DNA of 64,000 bases from Marchantia polymorpha subsp. ruderalis (Eukaryota; Streptophyta; Marchantiopsida; Marchantiales; Marchantiaceae). Under the pieces are notes generated by a model. That model was not told the DNA's origin, ran no database searches, and saw only the letters and a program-made list of their open reading frames with translations. Position numbers and translations under genes: made by a program. Shown here piece by piece: positions 25,815 through 36,777 of this stretch. The stretch lies in assembly GCA_037833965.1 (NCBI GenBank), contig AP031352.1, positions 15,604,501 to 15,668,500 of the forward strand. Reading direction: 5' to 3'. Each line of letters opens with the position of its first letter. Position 1 is the first letter of the stretch.

Positions 25815-27426
25815 AACCCATGTTAAATACTTTCGGTATCTTCAAAATAAATGGTTATAATAATGCATGTGCCAAGAGGAGAACCCCCTCTAAAGCAGTA
25901 AGAGCGACCACTGATGACATCTCTGAAGTAATAATCTAAAGCATTAGGCTCAAGTTGAAGTAAAGAATAAAAATTTGTTACAACAATTTTATGAGCCATC
26001 ATAATCTCCCTATATCTAGAACAAATAATAAACACATGCTCTTTGTCTTCTATATCAATGCTCTCGCATACAGTGCAGAAACGTTCACTTCTTTCAATAT
26101 TATGCCACCGTCATTCCTCAATATGTAAACTATGATCTCTCGTTCTGTGCCGTGCAATAATATGACGTAAAAAAGTATGAATACTAACAAGTGAATATCC
26201 TTGTTGACAATAAATAAGCATAGGGTTTACATGATGTTTGTAGAACTCCAAATTGGTGCCGGGTCTTCTCCAAAGAATATAAAGAGTCTTTACCTGTAGA
26301 TATTGGCGAAGTGTCAATGGTTGCATGTCCAAGTATCGTTCCTCCACGTTCTATCTTGAGTACCAAGCCACCACATTTGAGAACCATCCTTCGGAACTTG
26401 TGTCTTGTAAAGCTTGATGAGTAGGTCGAGAAGGACTAAAATATTTTACCCGGTTGAAGCTCTTTACTTGATCATCAACTAGAGAGCTTCAACCTCCACA
26501 AGAAGGAAACCTCTTTTTGCCATTAGGATGGGGGGGGGGGGGGGGAGGGGTTTGGTTTATCACTCCAAGTTCTTCTTGCAGGAATATCTTCTGAATCTTT
26601 TCCACATGCTCCCAACCTGTCTTTTTACAACCAGAGCTCCATACTTGGATGCCGTATAAAATCAGTGGCAACACTAGACTCTTAAATAAAAACTTTTGAA
26701 GTTTCCAAGATACAAGATGAGTTCTACTACATCTATTTAAAAGTGAATAGAGAGCTTTGTAACCCGCTTCTACTCTCTTTTGCACACAATGTGACCATCT
26801 GTAGTCATAAGAAAAATCAATGCCTAATTATTTCTAAACCTTCACTTGTTCTAACTCTAGTTCTTTGTAACAGAAAGAAAATTCGGATCTAATACCACCT
26901 ATGATAATTTTTTATTTCTCCAAGTTGACCTCCATATCATTCTTGGTATAAAAGTTTGCCAATGTGTTCAAATGTTTTTGTAAACTGATAGCATCACATG
27001 CTAATAGGACAATATCATCTGTGTACAATAAAGATTTGATAGTAGAGTTTCCAAGCTTAACACCTTCACTTTTTGTCTAGCCATCTTTCTATATCATCTA
27101 TGAAAATATAAAATTTAAAGAGAGAGTACAACCTTGAATGACTCCAATAGTACTCAAAATTTCTCTTGGTTGAGAAACGTTGATCTTGGTCCGAACTGAG
27201 TTCTATAACGTGATCACTTTTCCCAGGAGATCAGACGGTTCTCCTATGTCTTGTAATCTTTCCCACAAAAGCTTTCGAGACACCTTATCAAAAGCTTTTT
27301 TGAAATCTATTAAGGCACAAAATATAGCTTTACCATTACCTTTAGATTTTTCCCATAATACACGCAGAACCAGAATATGATCGATAGCATTGTATGTTGA
27401 GCAGAAACCGGCTTGAACTTGTGATC
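25815..27426 (-). mobile_element. L1-like LINE, 3' half (RT core to C-terminal zinc motif)
   Basis: Minus-strand remnants of LINE ORF2 in proper order. RT motifs: QAGF...TYNAIDHILVLR and FCALIDFKKAFDKVSR (27.2-27.4 kb), then the catalytic motif as YTDDIVLL (27014-27025). The thumb region follows (LPLILYGIQVW, 26.5-26.8 kb). Last comes the C-terminal zinc-binding segment CTVC...EHVFIIC (about 26.0-26.1 kb). The frame is broken by several stops and shifts, and a 16-G run sits at 26530-26545. The 5' half of a same-family, same-strand LINE resumes at 42.8 kb, so the nested LTR elements between appear to have split one insertion. The element is dead. Confidence 0.85.
26530..26545. repeat. Homopolymer run of 16 G
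   Basis: Sixteen consecutive G, then A and four more G, inside the decayed LINE. The length is likely to vary, and assembly errors are possible here. Confidence 0.9.
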
Positions 27427-28877
27427 TTGGCTTGGCCATTGTCCGATCCGAACCGACGGTTAATCGATCCGGAAAAAAAATTTGTCCGCGCAAACTCTCA
27501 ATGTGATTGCTCTCATGGATTGTGAGGAGAATATGGACCCTTCTGTGACTCGGCGTGGAATTGAAAAAGTATTTCATTGACTCACCATTCACGTTTCAGG
27601 GGAACATCAGATCGATAGCCTTCCTCAGCCATCGATTCTACCGATTGAATTGGCCAAGTTTCAATTGGTAGTAATAGCTGTACAGATTTACAACCGATGA
27701 GAGTAATAGAAGTGAGGCGTCCCGAATGTGGACATTCTTCCTGAATAAGCTCATATGATCTGCAAGTAATGAGAATTTTTTACTTCTCAAGTTGTAGAGA
27801 ATAGCAAGACTTGCCTGCCAAGGCAAAGGAAACATCTACATGCTCAGAATCAAACTCTGAAATGCACAAAAATGATCATTAAAATTCATCATGTTTCACA
27901 AAAATTCTCGTTTGAGTCTTGAATTTTGAAATTCTTCAGATACGCTTGGTTCGACCTGTTTAATCCGTTTTGTCATTCAGATCCTTTTGACTCAACCCGT
28001 TTAGTCGTTCAAATCCGTTTATTTTGACCGTTTAATCTTTCAGATCTGTTTTATAATGGATCGACTCACATTGTGTTCTCAGGTTTTCAACAGAGGAGAA
28101 CGTAGGGTATATATATAATACCCTTTGCCAATACGCTTTGAGTAGGCTCTAAAGCTTCTGATCTCAATCTTCTTATATCATCCAAACTTCTCACCAAGAG
28201 CAGTTGTGAATTCTTTTGCCGACGACTGATTTAATCTGATCATTTGATCATTTTGCCGACATTTGATTTAATCTGAAGGTTGATTAAAAAGTTTTAAACC
28301 AAAAGGTGGAAGCTTTCATCAGGGGTGACGTAGTTCCTCAAATGGATGATTCCTGCTTTAGACTTGATTTTACCACTTAGAACCGTCGAGCAGTTCTACA
28401 AAGAAGTCTTAATTTTTCCACCGACATAAAACTTTCTGAATAGTTGAATACAATTTGGCATCATCTAGCACGTTATTGAGGCTTGGCCACTCTCAAGTCC
28501 AGCGTCTAGGAAGTTTTCAATGCCTGCATCCGCAGACTGGAACATTAAACCAGCATTGAAGTATGTATATTGCCACAATGATGGAACATAGTATGGATTA
28601 TTACCAAGTCAGAGTATTGGAACAAAGCAGTAGTCCATGTGAACTAACGTGGTGAGCGGAACTGCCCTATTGATATCATGTTGCTTCTCATCATGCAGAC
28701 CGACATCCCGAAGGAGCTTAGGAAGATTGAAACAGATACATTGCAAGGATCATGGTCGAACTTGATCGATGTGGTAAGGCGGTTTAAAAGTTGAAAGCTT
28801 TATATCATTTTGTACAGACGATTAAAGGAGAAGCAACAAATTTTTTGGTTGACTTTTCTCTATCTCACATACTGCTC
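27427..28877 (+). mobile_element. Unclassified insert in the LINE, left part
   Basis: Sequence unlike the LINE begins after 27426 and runs to the young Ty3/gypsy insertion at 28878. It resumes at 42646-42814 on the other side. It has a TATA-like TATATATAATA (about 28108-28119) and three to four imperfect repeats built on GTTTAATCCGTTT and CAGATC words (27952-28050). Short plus-strand frames are present, for example one containing TDIPKELRKIETDTLQG near 28.7 kb. I do not recognise the family and see no LTR or TIR pair. It may be a decayed LTR element or a transposon carrying host DNA. Confidence 0.45.
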
Positions 28878-29736
28878 TGCAACCTCCGGGCTGACTCTCA
28901 CTAAGGTCTACCTCTGATGGCTTTGTGGTAGCGCATCATGGTTCTAGAAGACTAGGATTCATACTCTCACTCATGTCACAAACACCTTCTCTCACAAACT
29001 CTCATGTATCACTCCAACTCACACACAAACTCTCCTCACATCACCCTCTTCACATAAACGCAAACACACGTCGATACTCCAAGATACTCGAAAACTTCAC
29101 TCCTTCATTACTGAAACAAGTCCTCACACATGACTCTCCAAACTTGCTTGAGAGGTGCTACTCTACCTCTTTATTTATACTACTTGAGAAGTTACCATAG
29201 TAACATGTGGTAATTTCTCCTAACTTACTTTTACCTAGGTAAGTTTGACTAACCTTCTCTACGGGGCAACATGCCATTGGCCTACCTAAACCTTCTAGAA
29301 GCTTCCGGAATCCAAGGTTGAGGTGGCGACATGCCATTGGAAGCTTTTAAACTTCTACAAGCTTCCTAGCCACTAAGTCAACATTAGACTTAGTCTAGCC
29401 AATCATCTTTCATACATTTAGTCAAACCAATCAAATCCAAGCTTCTAGTAAAATATCTAATCACTTGGAATCTAGAACTTTTGTATAAGACAAAATAGAA
29501 GTGCTCACTCCTTGTAAAAGACAAAATAGAAGTGCTCACTCCATTCTTCTAGAACTCCGCTAATTATTCCGCCAACTATAGACATTGTAGCTAAACTTAG
29601 TCATGACTAGATAAACTTAGTTATAACTAACTAGTTTAGTCATAACTAGCTAGTCTTAGCTATGCCTTGGCTAATCATCCTTATTCCCTTGACCACTTCT
29701 AAGATTTAGTACATATATGCAACACCCGGTCTTACA
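28878..29736 (-). repeat. 3' LTR of the outer Ty3/gypsy element
   Basis: 859 bp. Internally it has a tandem duplication of about 30 bp around AAGACAAAATAGAAGTGCTC and repeated TTAGTCATAACTAG-type words. Nearly identical to 41787-42645. Confidence 0.93.
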
Positions 29737-30032
29737 TTTACCCCCGGACCAAGATTTCACTACGCCCTCGGAGTGAAAGAATCTGATCTTCGATGGAATA
29801 ACTTCAACTTGTCGTGGTTGACTCGATCGAAGTGACGTCCTCCTAACTCCTTGATGTCATAAGTGAAATTTCCCCACACCTTCTCAACTATGAAAGGTCC
29901 AAAATACTTAGGAAGAAAATTTTTCCTAGCTCTCTTGTATCTAATTGCATCAAAGAGCATCACCCAATCACCTTCCTTGAACGGCTTCAAGTTCTGGTTT
30001 CCACTTCGTTTGTCGTGATACTTCTTCTGCAA

Positions 30033-30707
30033 CTATTGAGCCCGCTCCACTCGTACCATGGCTAGTGCTCGAGCTTCCTCTAAATCCATCAATTGTTGTT
30101 GGCGAGACTTGATGGCTTCTGCTCCATTTGATTTCTTCAACCTTTGCTGGATTGTTGTGAATGTTGTCAAGTCAAACTGTATGGGAAGTTTTGACTCAAC
30201 TCCATACACAATCCGAAAAGGTGAGTATCCGGTAGATGTCTTCCATGTTGTGCGATACTCCCATAAGATAGCATGGAGCCTCTTGTCCCAATTGTGTTTA
30301 CTCCCGTCCATGTCTGCATCCTTGGCCAACATCATACACAAAGTGTAGTTGGTCCGCTCCGCCAACCCGTTAGCGTTAGGTTTGTAGGAAGTGGTCACTC
30401 GAGCCTTGATGGAGAAGTGCTCCAACATGGCTTGAATCATACTTCCCACAAATTCTCCTCCTCTATCTGATACTAACTCCAATGGACAACCAAATCGAGT
30501 AATGATTCTCTCATATAAAAATCTACCAACCTCCTTCTCATTAGTAGATTTAAGTGGTCTTGCCTCTACCCACTTCGTAAGATAATCTGTAGCTATCACA
30601 ATGAACTTATTCCCTCGAGGAGTAAGATTCAAAGGACCTACAAAATCTATTCCCCACTTTTCAAAAGGACCTAACACAGGTACAGAAATCATAGGAGGGG
30701 TTTTCAT
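30033..30707 (-). CDS. Integrase core fragment of the outer Ty3/gypsy element
   Basis: A 224-residue frame with the DDE core of a retroviral-type integrase (WGIDFVGPL, SDRGGEF, NGLAERTN). The WEYRTTWKTSTGYSPF stretch is typical of the Tat/Athila side of Ty3/gypsy. The next frame, 30032-29760, holds the C-terminal part (GPFIVEKV). No chromodomain is seen. It is fossil material separated from the rest of pol by the nested insertion. Confidence 0.88.
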   Translation of the reverse strand: MKTPPMISVPVLGPFEKWGIDFVGPLNLTPRGNKFIVIATDYLTKWVEARPLKSTNEKEVGRFLYERIITRFGCPLELVSDRGGEFVGSMIQAMLEHFSIKARVTTSYKPNANGLAERTNYTLCMMLAKDADMDGSKHNWDKRLHAILWEYRTTWKTSTGYSPFRIVYGVESKLPIQFDLTTFTTIQQRLKKSNGAEAIKSRQQQLMDLEEARALAMVRVERAQ

Positions 30708-30724
30708 GGACTTTTTAGCAAAAG

Positions 30725-31144
30725 TGTAACACTAGGGTTTAGATAGAAGTTCACTCGAAGATAGAAACGTAAACTCTGAAGATGAGAGATACCAACAATG
30801 GTTCTCCTCTCCCTTATATAGCTCTCACCAACAAGTACAAGGTGATAAGATCTAATCCCCACCATCCATCCCACTCCTAGTGGATGGATGACGTGGCGGA
30901 TAACCCTAACAAGCACACGGATTGCTGACGTGGCGCACCCAACTAACACACTAACTAACACACTCAATCCTTACCTACAAGCACACGGATTGCTGACGTG
31001 GCACTGTCAACTAACACATCCACTCTGTACCTACCAAGTGCGCGGATCGCTGATGTGGCAGCTATGACTAGTGCACACTAAAGTATCTACAACCATATTT
31101 AGAGTAACCTCTACTTTAGTTCTAACTAACTAAAGATGGTTACA
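30725..31144 (-). repeat. 3' LTR of the inner chromovirus
   Basis: 420 bp, carrying repeated TGACGTGGC motifs and a TATA-like TTATATAG. Nearly identical to its partner at 36217. Confidence 0.93.
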
Positions 31145-31157
31145 AACCTCCCTCCTT

Positions 31158-34100
31158 TTAAGATGCAACGTCCTCGTTGCACATACGTTCAAACTCCTGA
31201 ACTATCAAAGGTGCATTTGCTAAATTTTTAGCTGGTTCCCAAGTTGATTCATACGATGGATAGCCTTTCCATTGAATCAAATACTCTACTTTGGGATATT
31301 TATGACCTCGAATTCGTTTCTTGAGTATCTTTTCTACCTCAAACTCCTCATGATCTGCTATCAAGGTTGGAAGAGGAGGTGGTGCTGGTTGGTTGGTGAA
31401 TTGTTTTGGTCGTGGTACATGTTTTCGCAATCGTGACACATGAAATACTGGATGTATTTTCATATGTGACGGAAGTTCCAACTTGTATGACACTTCACCA
31501 ACACGCTTCAAAACCAAAATTGGACCAATGAACCTAGGGTTTAACTTTGGTGTTCCTACAAGAGACAAATTCGTTGTAGATAACCAAACATGATCTCCAA
31601 CCTCAAAAATCACTTCTCTACGATGAGCATCGGCATGCTGCTTTTGCCGATTTTGAGCTATCACCAACTTCTCCTTGGCCTGATGTAGTCCTCGGTGAAT
31701 ATGCTCCACGAATTCGTTGACGGTTGCAACTTTGGTCGAAAACTCCTCTCCTTTGGGAAGTCTCATCAAACTTGAAGGAGTGATCGGATGAGCTCCATAC
31801 ATAAGAAAAAATGGAGACACTTTTGTGGATGCATTAACAGAATTGTTATATGCAAATTCCACAAGTGGCAAAAGGTTGTCCCACTCTTCTTGCTCTTCTA
31901 ATGTGAAGGCTCGTAGCATATCCTCTATGGTTCTATTTGCCCTCTAAGTTTGTCCATCAGTTTGACGATGATAGGCCGTTGACATTGCTAGTTTTGTTTT
32001 GAAAAAACTAAACAAAGTTTTCCAAAATAAACTAGTGAAGTGAGTACCTCTATCCGTGATTAACACTTTGCTTAAGCCATGATTTACAAAAACTGCATCT
32101 AGATACAATTGAGCTAGTTGTGGAGCTGTTACTGTTTTTGTGGTTGGCCTAATGTGAATCATCTTGCTCAATTTGTCCACAAAAACCACCACTGAATCAT
32201 GTCCTAACGAAGTCCTTGGTAACTCACATACAAGATCCATGGTGACATGTTCCCACCGCTGTTCGGGAATAGGAAGAGGCTGTAATAAACCCGCTGGTTT
32301 TTGATTACTTGCCTTGTTTTGTTGACAAGCAACACAACTTCGAACATAAGACTCCACATCCTCACGTATTTTGGGCCAATAGTACACTCGTTGTATACTC
32401 TCCACGGTTTTCTCCACTCCCACATGACCTGCAATGGCTGTATCATGACTTTCTGCCAAAACCATTGTGCGCAAATCGTGATCTTGTGGAATCCATATAC
32501 GCTGATTGTAAAACGCCAAACCTCGAGATTTCTCTGCCTTTCCAGTTTGTAGTGCCCAAGTGATCTCTTCATCCTCCTTTGTGGCTTGTGACATCTTGCT
32601 CCACCAATCCGCCTGAATTTTCACTTCTGCAACATGATTCAAACAAGGCATGCGTGTGAGAGCATCTGCAAGTTGCTTCTTTCCCTCCACGTACACAATC
32701 TTCATGTTGAAGCGTTGACGCCACTCTGCCCATCGAATTTGTCGTTTGGACAGATCCTTCTGAGTTTCCAAATAAACCAAGGGTTTATGATCAGTCTCCA
32801 CCACAAACTCCTTGTCACCCAAATAATGCTTCCAATGTTTGGTTGCCAACACGATAGCTAACTCCTCTCGTTCTGTCGTGTGATAATTTTGTTCCGCCGC
32901 CACCAACTTTCAAGAATAGAAAGCAACTGGATGCCATCTATCCTCCCATTCTTGTTGAAGTATGCCACCTACTGTTGTACCTTATGCGTCAGTGGCCAAC
33001 TTGATAGAACGGTTAGGATCATACCACTTGAGAATAGGTGCGTGTAACAAAGCATCTTTCAATGCTTGAAAAGCTAACTCTTGAGCTGTTCCCCATCTCC
33101 ACTTTTGACCTTTCCCTAACATGGAAGTCAAGGCCTGAGCTAGTCGAGCAAAACCTTTCACAAATCTACGATAGAATCCAGTGAGCCCTAGAAAACTTTT
33201 CAATTGAGTTTGATCCTCAGGTGCTATCCATTTCTGAATGGCATCTATCTTCTCACTCATCACTTGGATTCCTGTAGCTGTAACTCTATGACCCAAGTAA
33301 TCTACTTCTGACTTGCCAAATTTACATTTTGAAGCTTTGGCATACAATTGATTGTCTCTTAAAACTTGAAGTACCTCAAAGTACTCAAAGTGTTCATACC
33401 TAGTACGAAAAGCTGTCTTGTGAACATCTTCATCTGCAATTCGAATTTGATTGTAGCCGCTTCTCAAATCTAGCTTGGTGAAGTTGGTTCGCTCCTTGAA
33501 GTTGATCAAACAAATCATCCATACGAGGTAATGGATATTTGTTTTTCACCGTTTGCTGATTCAACCCGCGATAATCGATACATAGTCTCATGGATCCATC
33601 CTTCTTCTTCACAAAGAGTACTGGAGCTCCATAAGATGAAACACTTGGTTGAATGAATCCCTTGCTCAACATCTCCTCCACTTGAGCTTTGCATTCTTCC
33701 AATTCGTTTGGAGCCAAACGATATGGAGCTTTGCAAGTTGGTGTACTTCCAGGTATCACCTCAATCTTGTGATCTACTCGCCTTTTTGGTGGTAATCCTG
33801 CAGGTAGATCATCTGGAAAAACATCTTTATACTCCATACAAATGTTGTTCAAGGACTCCGGGATGTAAGGTTTGTCCGTGGACCCAATATCTCTTATAAG
33901 TCCAAGGAAACATACATCATCTCTAGAAATGGATGCTGTACCCATCACAAAGAGGGGTAAATTCCTATTCTGAGATCTAATTCTATCTCCATAGATCTTC
34001 CATCCACTACTTGTAATCACTTTTCTTCTCCAATCTACCTTCGGATTATATTGTTCTATCCATGGCATTCCAAGGATGACATCATATCGAGCTAAACGAA

Positions 34101-34434
34101 TTACTCTCCATTCAATGCTCTCCTTGTATCTACCTATGGATAATTCTACACTCCGTGGAAGTGTTTCTATCACTTCAGTTTGCCCGTTTGGCAATTCAAC
34201 TTCTTCACTCACGTCCTTCATCAACATCAAACCTAACTTCATAGCAACACTCCTTGATAGAAAATTCTCAGTTGCTCCAGGATCAATTAAAACTCTCACC
34301 TTGTGTCCTTCCATGAAACCATCAGTGACAATGAGTTGAGCTTGCTTCTTACTCCTTCCATGAGCTCCCAACCATTGCCTTCTTCCAACCTCGCCTTTTC
34401 TTCGCTTTGTAGAACCAGTAAGGCCGCGAGGCAA
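31158..34434 (-). mobile_element. pol region of the inner chromovirus (fossil)
   Basis: Protease ([13 protein letters not shown]), RT start ([12 protein letters not shown]), RNase H (VVETDHKPLVYLE), integrase zinc region (H...H...CVACQQNK) and catalytic core are all recognisable, in the normal order on the minus strand. At the C terminus a GPY-like region and a chromodomain ([20 protein letters not shown]) follow. Chromodomains in this branch guide integration to particular chromatin. The region is spread over several frames and so is broken, with about three interruptions. Confidence 0.9.
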
Positions 34435-34436
34435 GA

Positions 34437-35438
34437 TTACTGGTGATCTTCGTTTCCCGAAACTGCTTCCTCCACCTCTTCATACTCTATCCCCTCCATA
34501 TTGTTGAACGGTCGTCGCTGCATGGGCCGTCCTCCTTGTTGTGTCGGCCGAACTCGACAAAACTTGGCTATGTGACCCATTCGTCCACATGCATAGCATT
34601 GGCGATTGTCACGAACTCCAGCTCCTCCTCGAACCATTCCATTATTTGCATAACCTTCTTGCAAATTTGGAACTCCTGGTCGCCTAATCTCACCTCCAAA
34701 TCTTGGTGGTGGTCCTCTTGTTGGTGCAAAACCTTCTCTACGTCGAAGGTTTCCCAACTCCATCGGTGTTGGACCAGATGGATCTCTAAAATTGCTCACT
34801 GGTTCACCGTGTGTGACACCAAAAGCACCTGAAATTCGTTGAGCAATTGCGATTGCTTCATTCACAGTAGATGGATTGCTTACCATCACCTCCTTTCGAA
34901 TTCGATCTTTCAAGCCTCGTTTGAACACGTCCAAGGCTTCAGCTCCACTCATATCCATGATAGATACTTGAAGATCACGAAATTCTTCAATGTACTCATG
35001 AATACCTCCTTTCTGCTTCAGATCCCACAACTTCATTCTTGCAGTTTGAAGAGAATCCACCGCTTGAAAATTTTGCAGAAGTCCTTCTTGCATTCCACTC
35101 CACGAAATGGTAGCACCTCGTTCTGAAAGCATTCTCTCCCATGTTGTGAACCATGTGAGAGCCTTATCCGTAAGATAAGATCTCATGAACATTCCTGCAA
35201 TATAATCAAAAACATGAAAATGGGATAAATGAATATTCATCCTCATAATCCATCCCTCTAACACTCCCATTGCTCTACTCCCTTTGTAAGCTTCCACCTT
35301 ATAGGATTTTCCCATTCGAAGCAAAAGATTTGCTTGATCTTCAATCTCTTGAAGACGTCTTCTATTTGCCTCTGCTGCATCAATAGGAGTTGGTTCTCGC
35401 TGAACTTGGGAAGCTTGAACTTGAGGTTCAACTTCCAT
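34437..35438 (-). CDS. gag of the inner chromovirus
   Basis: A 333-residue open frame with a retrotransposon gag domain ([14 protein letters not shown] and [17 protein letters not shown] are typical). It ends in a CCHC zinc knuckle ([14 protein letters not shown]). In the family, gag forms the virus-like particle that packages element RNA. Confidence 0.9.
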   Translation of the reverse strand: MEVEPQVQASQVQREPTPIDAAEANRRRLQEIEDQANLLLRMGKSYKVEAYKGSRAMGVLEGWIMRMNIHLSHFHVFDYIAGMFMRSYLTDKALTWFTTWERMLSERGATISWSGMQEGLLQNFQAVDSLQTARMKLWDLKQKGGIHEYIEEFRDLQVSIMDMSGAEALDVFKRGLKDRIRKEVMVSNPSTVNEAIAIAQRISGAFGVTHGEPVSNFRDPSGPTPMELGNLRRREGFAPTRGPPPRFGGEIRRPGVPNLQEGYANNGMVRGGAGVRDNRQCYACGRMGHIAKFCRVRPTQQGGRPMQRRPFNNMEGIEYEEVEEAVSGNEDHQ

Positions 35439-35639
35439 CTCTCCAACTCTCTCTCTCTCTCTACTTTCTCACTCTCTAATGCGAAGATTTTATCTTCCAT
35501 GGCTTGCTGCTTGGTATGCCCATCTACTATTGCTTTTCTCAACTCCTTCATCTCCGCCATGATTGCATTGAGAACCTCACCCATATCAATTGATGTTCCC
35601 ATGCTTTCTCACAATCCCTTTAATACAAAGTGAGTATAA

Positions 35640-36203
35640 TCACTATGTGACCTCTCAACAAAGGAGTCACAAAAGGTGCAGGTGACTCTATCACAGCTCT
35701 ATAGTACTCCTCTCCATAATTCCTCACAAGAAAATCTCTCCATATCCTCTTCTGTCTATATACTGTTCTAATCTCTACATAAGTGCTGAATCGAGCCGGG
35801 ACAGGTGGTTCGCGATTCAAATCCATGAAACAATCAGTATAGAATGTATATAGTACAATCCCAAGTCTCTCCATAAGTAACTATTGGAAGAATCAGTGGC
35901 ACTCTTGACTCCATCACTCTAGTCATAAAATCTGCACCCCAACAAGCCACAAGGTACATCCGAAAATGATGTTTCTCCATGCAACGAAGGTGAATATCGA
36001 ATAGGTTAGGAATTGGCCAGTGCGGTACTGGATTCCTGTCAATCCCGTCCATATTTGCAAAAACACAATTTCCCCCTTTCACCTCTCTCTACATGCAGAT
36101 GAATGACCTCTGCCAGCCTCTATACACTCTCAAGACTACACTCCATCATCACTCACTTGCTATTCCATGAGGGGTAATCCACACTCAAGGAAAGAGCAAG
36201 GTC
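35640..36203 (-). other. 5' untranslated leader of the inner chromovirus
   Basis: Lies between the primer site and gag. Only short frames without family resemblance. Expected leader and packaging region. Confidence 0.6.
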
Positions 36204-36216
36204 GCTCTGATACCAT

Positions 36217-36636
36217 TGTAACACTAGGGTTTAGAGAGAAGTTCACTCGAAGATAGAAACGTAAAATCTGAAGATGAGAGATACCAACAATGGTTCTCCT
36301 CTCCCTTATATAGCTCTCACCAACAAGTACAAGGTGATAAGATCTAATCCCCACCATCCATCCCACTCCTAGTGGATGGATGACGTGGCGGATAACCCTA
36401 ACAAGCACACGGATTGCTGACGTGGCGCACCCAACTAACACACTAACTAACACACTCAATCCTTACCTACAAGCACACGGATTGCTGACGTGGCACTGTC
36501 AACTAACACATCCACTCTGTACCTACCAAGTGCGCGGATCGCTGATGTGGCAGCTATGACTAGTGCACACTAAAGTATCTACAACCATATTTAGAGTAAC
36601 CTCTACTTTAGTTCTAACTAACTAAAGATGGTTACA
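36217..36636 (-). repeat. 5' LTR of the inner chromovirus
   Basis: 420 bp, with the initiator-Met-type primer site immediately on its internal side (about 36204-36215). TGACGTGGC motifs lie at 36381, 36418 and 36486, with a variant at 36543. Confidence 0.93.
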
Positions 36637-36777
36637 AAAAGCTTGACACACATCACAACTTTTGCAATATTCCACACAATCCTTAAAAATACCCTTCCAA
36701 TGATAACCAGCATCAAGAATTTTGAAGGCAGTTACCTTCCCCGCAAAATGTCCTCCACATACTGCACCATCATGAAA

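Larger units (their letters stand above)
30725..36636 (-). mobile_element. Young Ty3/gypsy chromovirus-type LTR element nested in the outer one
   Basis: LTRs of 420 bp (30725-31144 and 36217-36636) begin TGTAAC on both strands and differ at only about two sites. A 5-bp duplication AAAAG flanks the element (30720-30724, 36637-36641), proving insertion into the outer element. The primer site next to the 5' LTR reads TGGTATCAGAGC (initiator-Met tRNA type), and a purine tract precedes the 3' LTR. On the minus strand the parts run gag with a CCHC knuckle, protease, RT, RNase H, integrase with HHCC zinc region, and a C-terminal chromodomain. It looks almost complete in layout, with pol broken at roughly three places. 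It belongs to the chromovirus branch. Confidence 0.93.
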
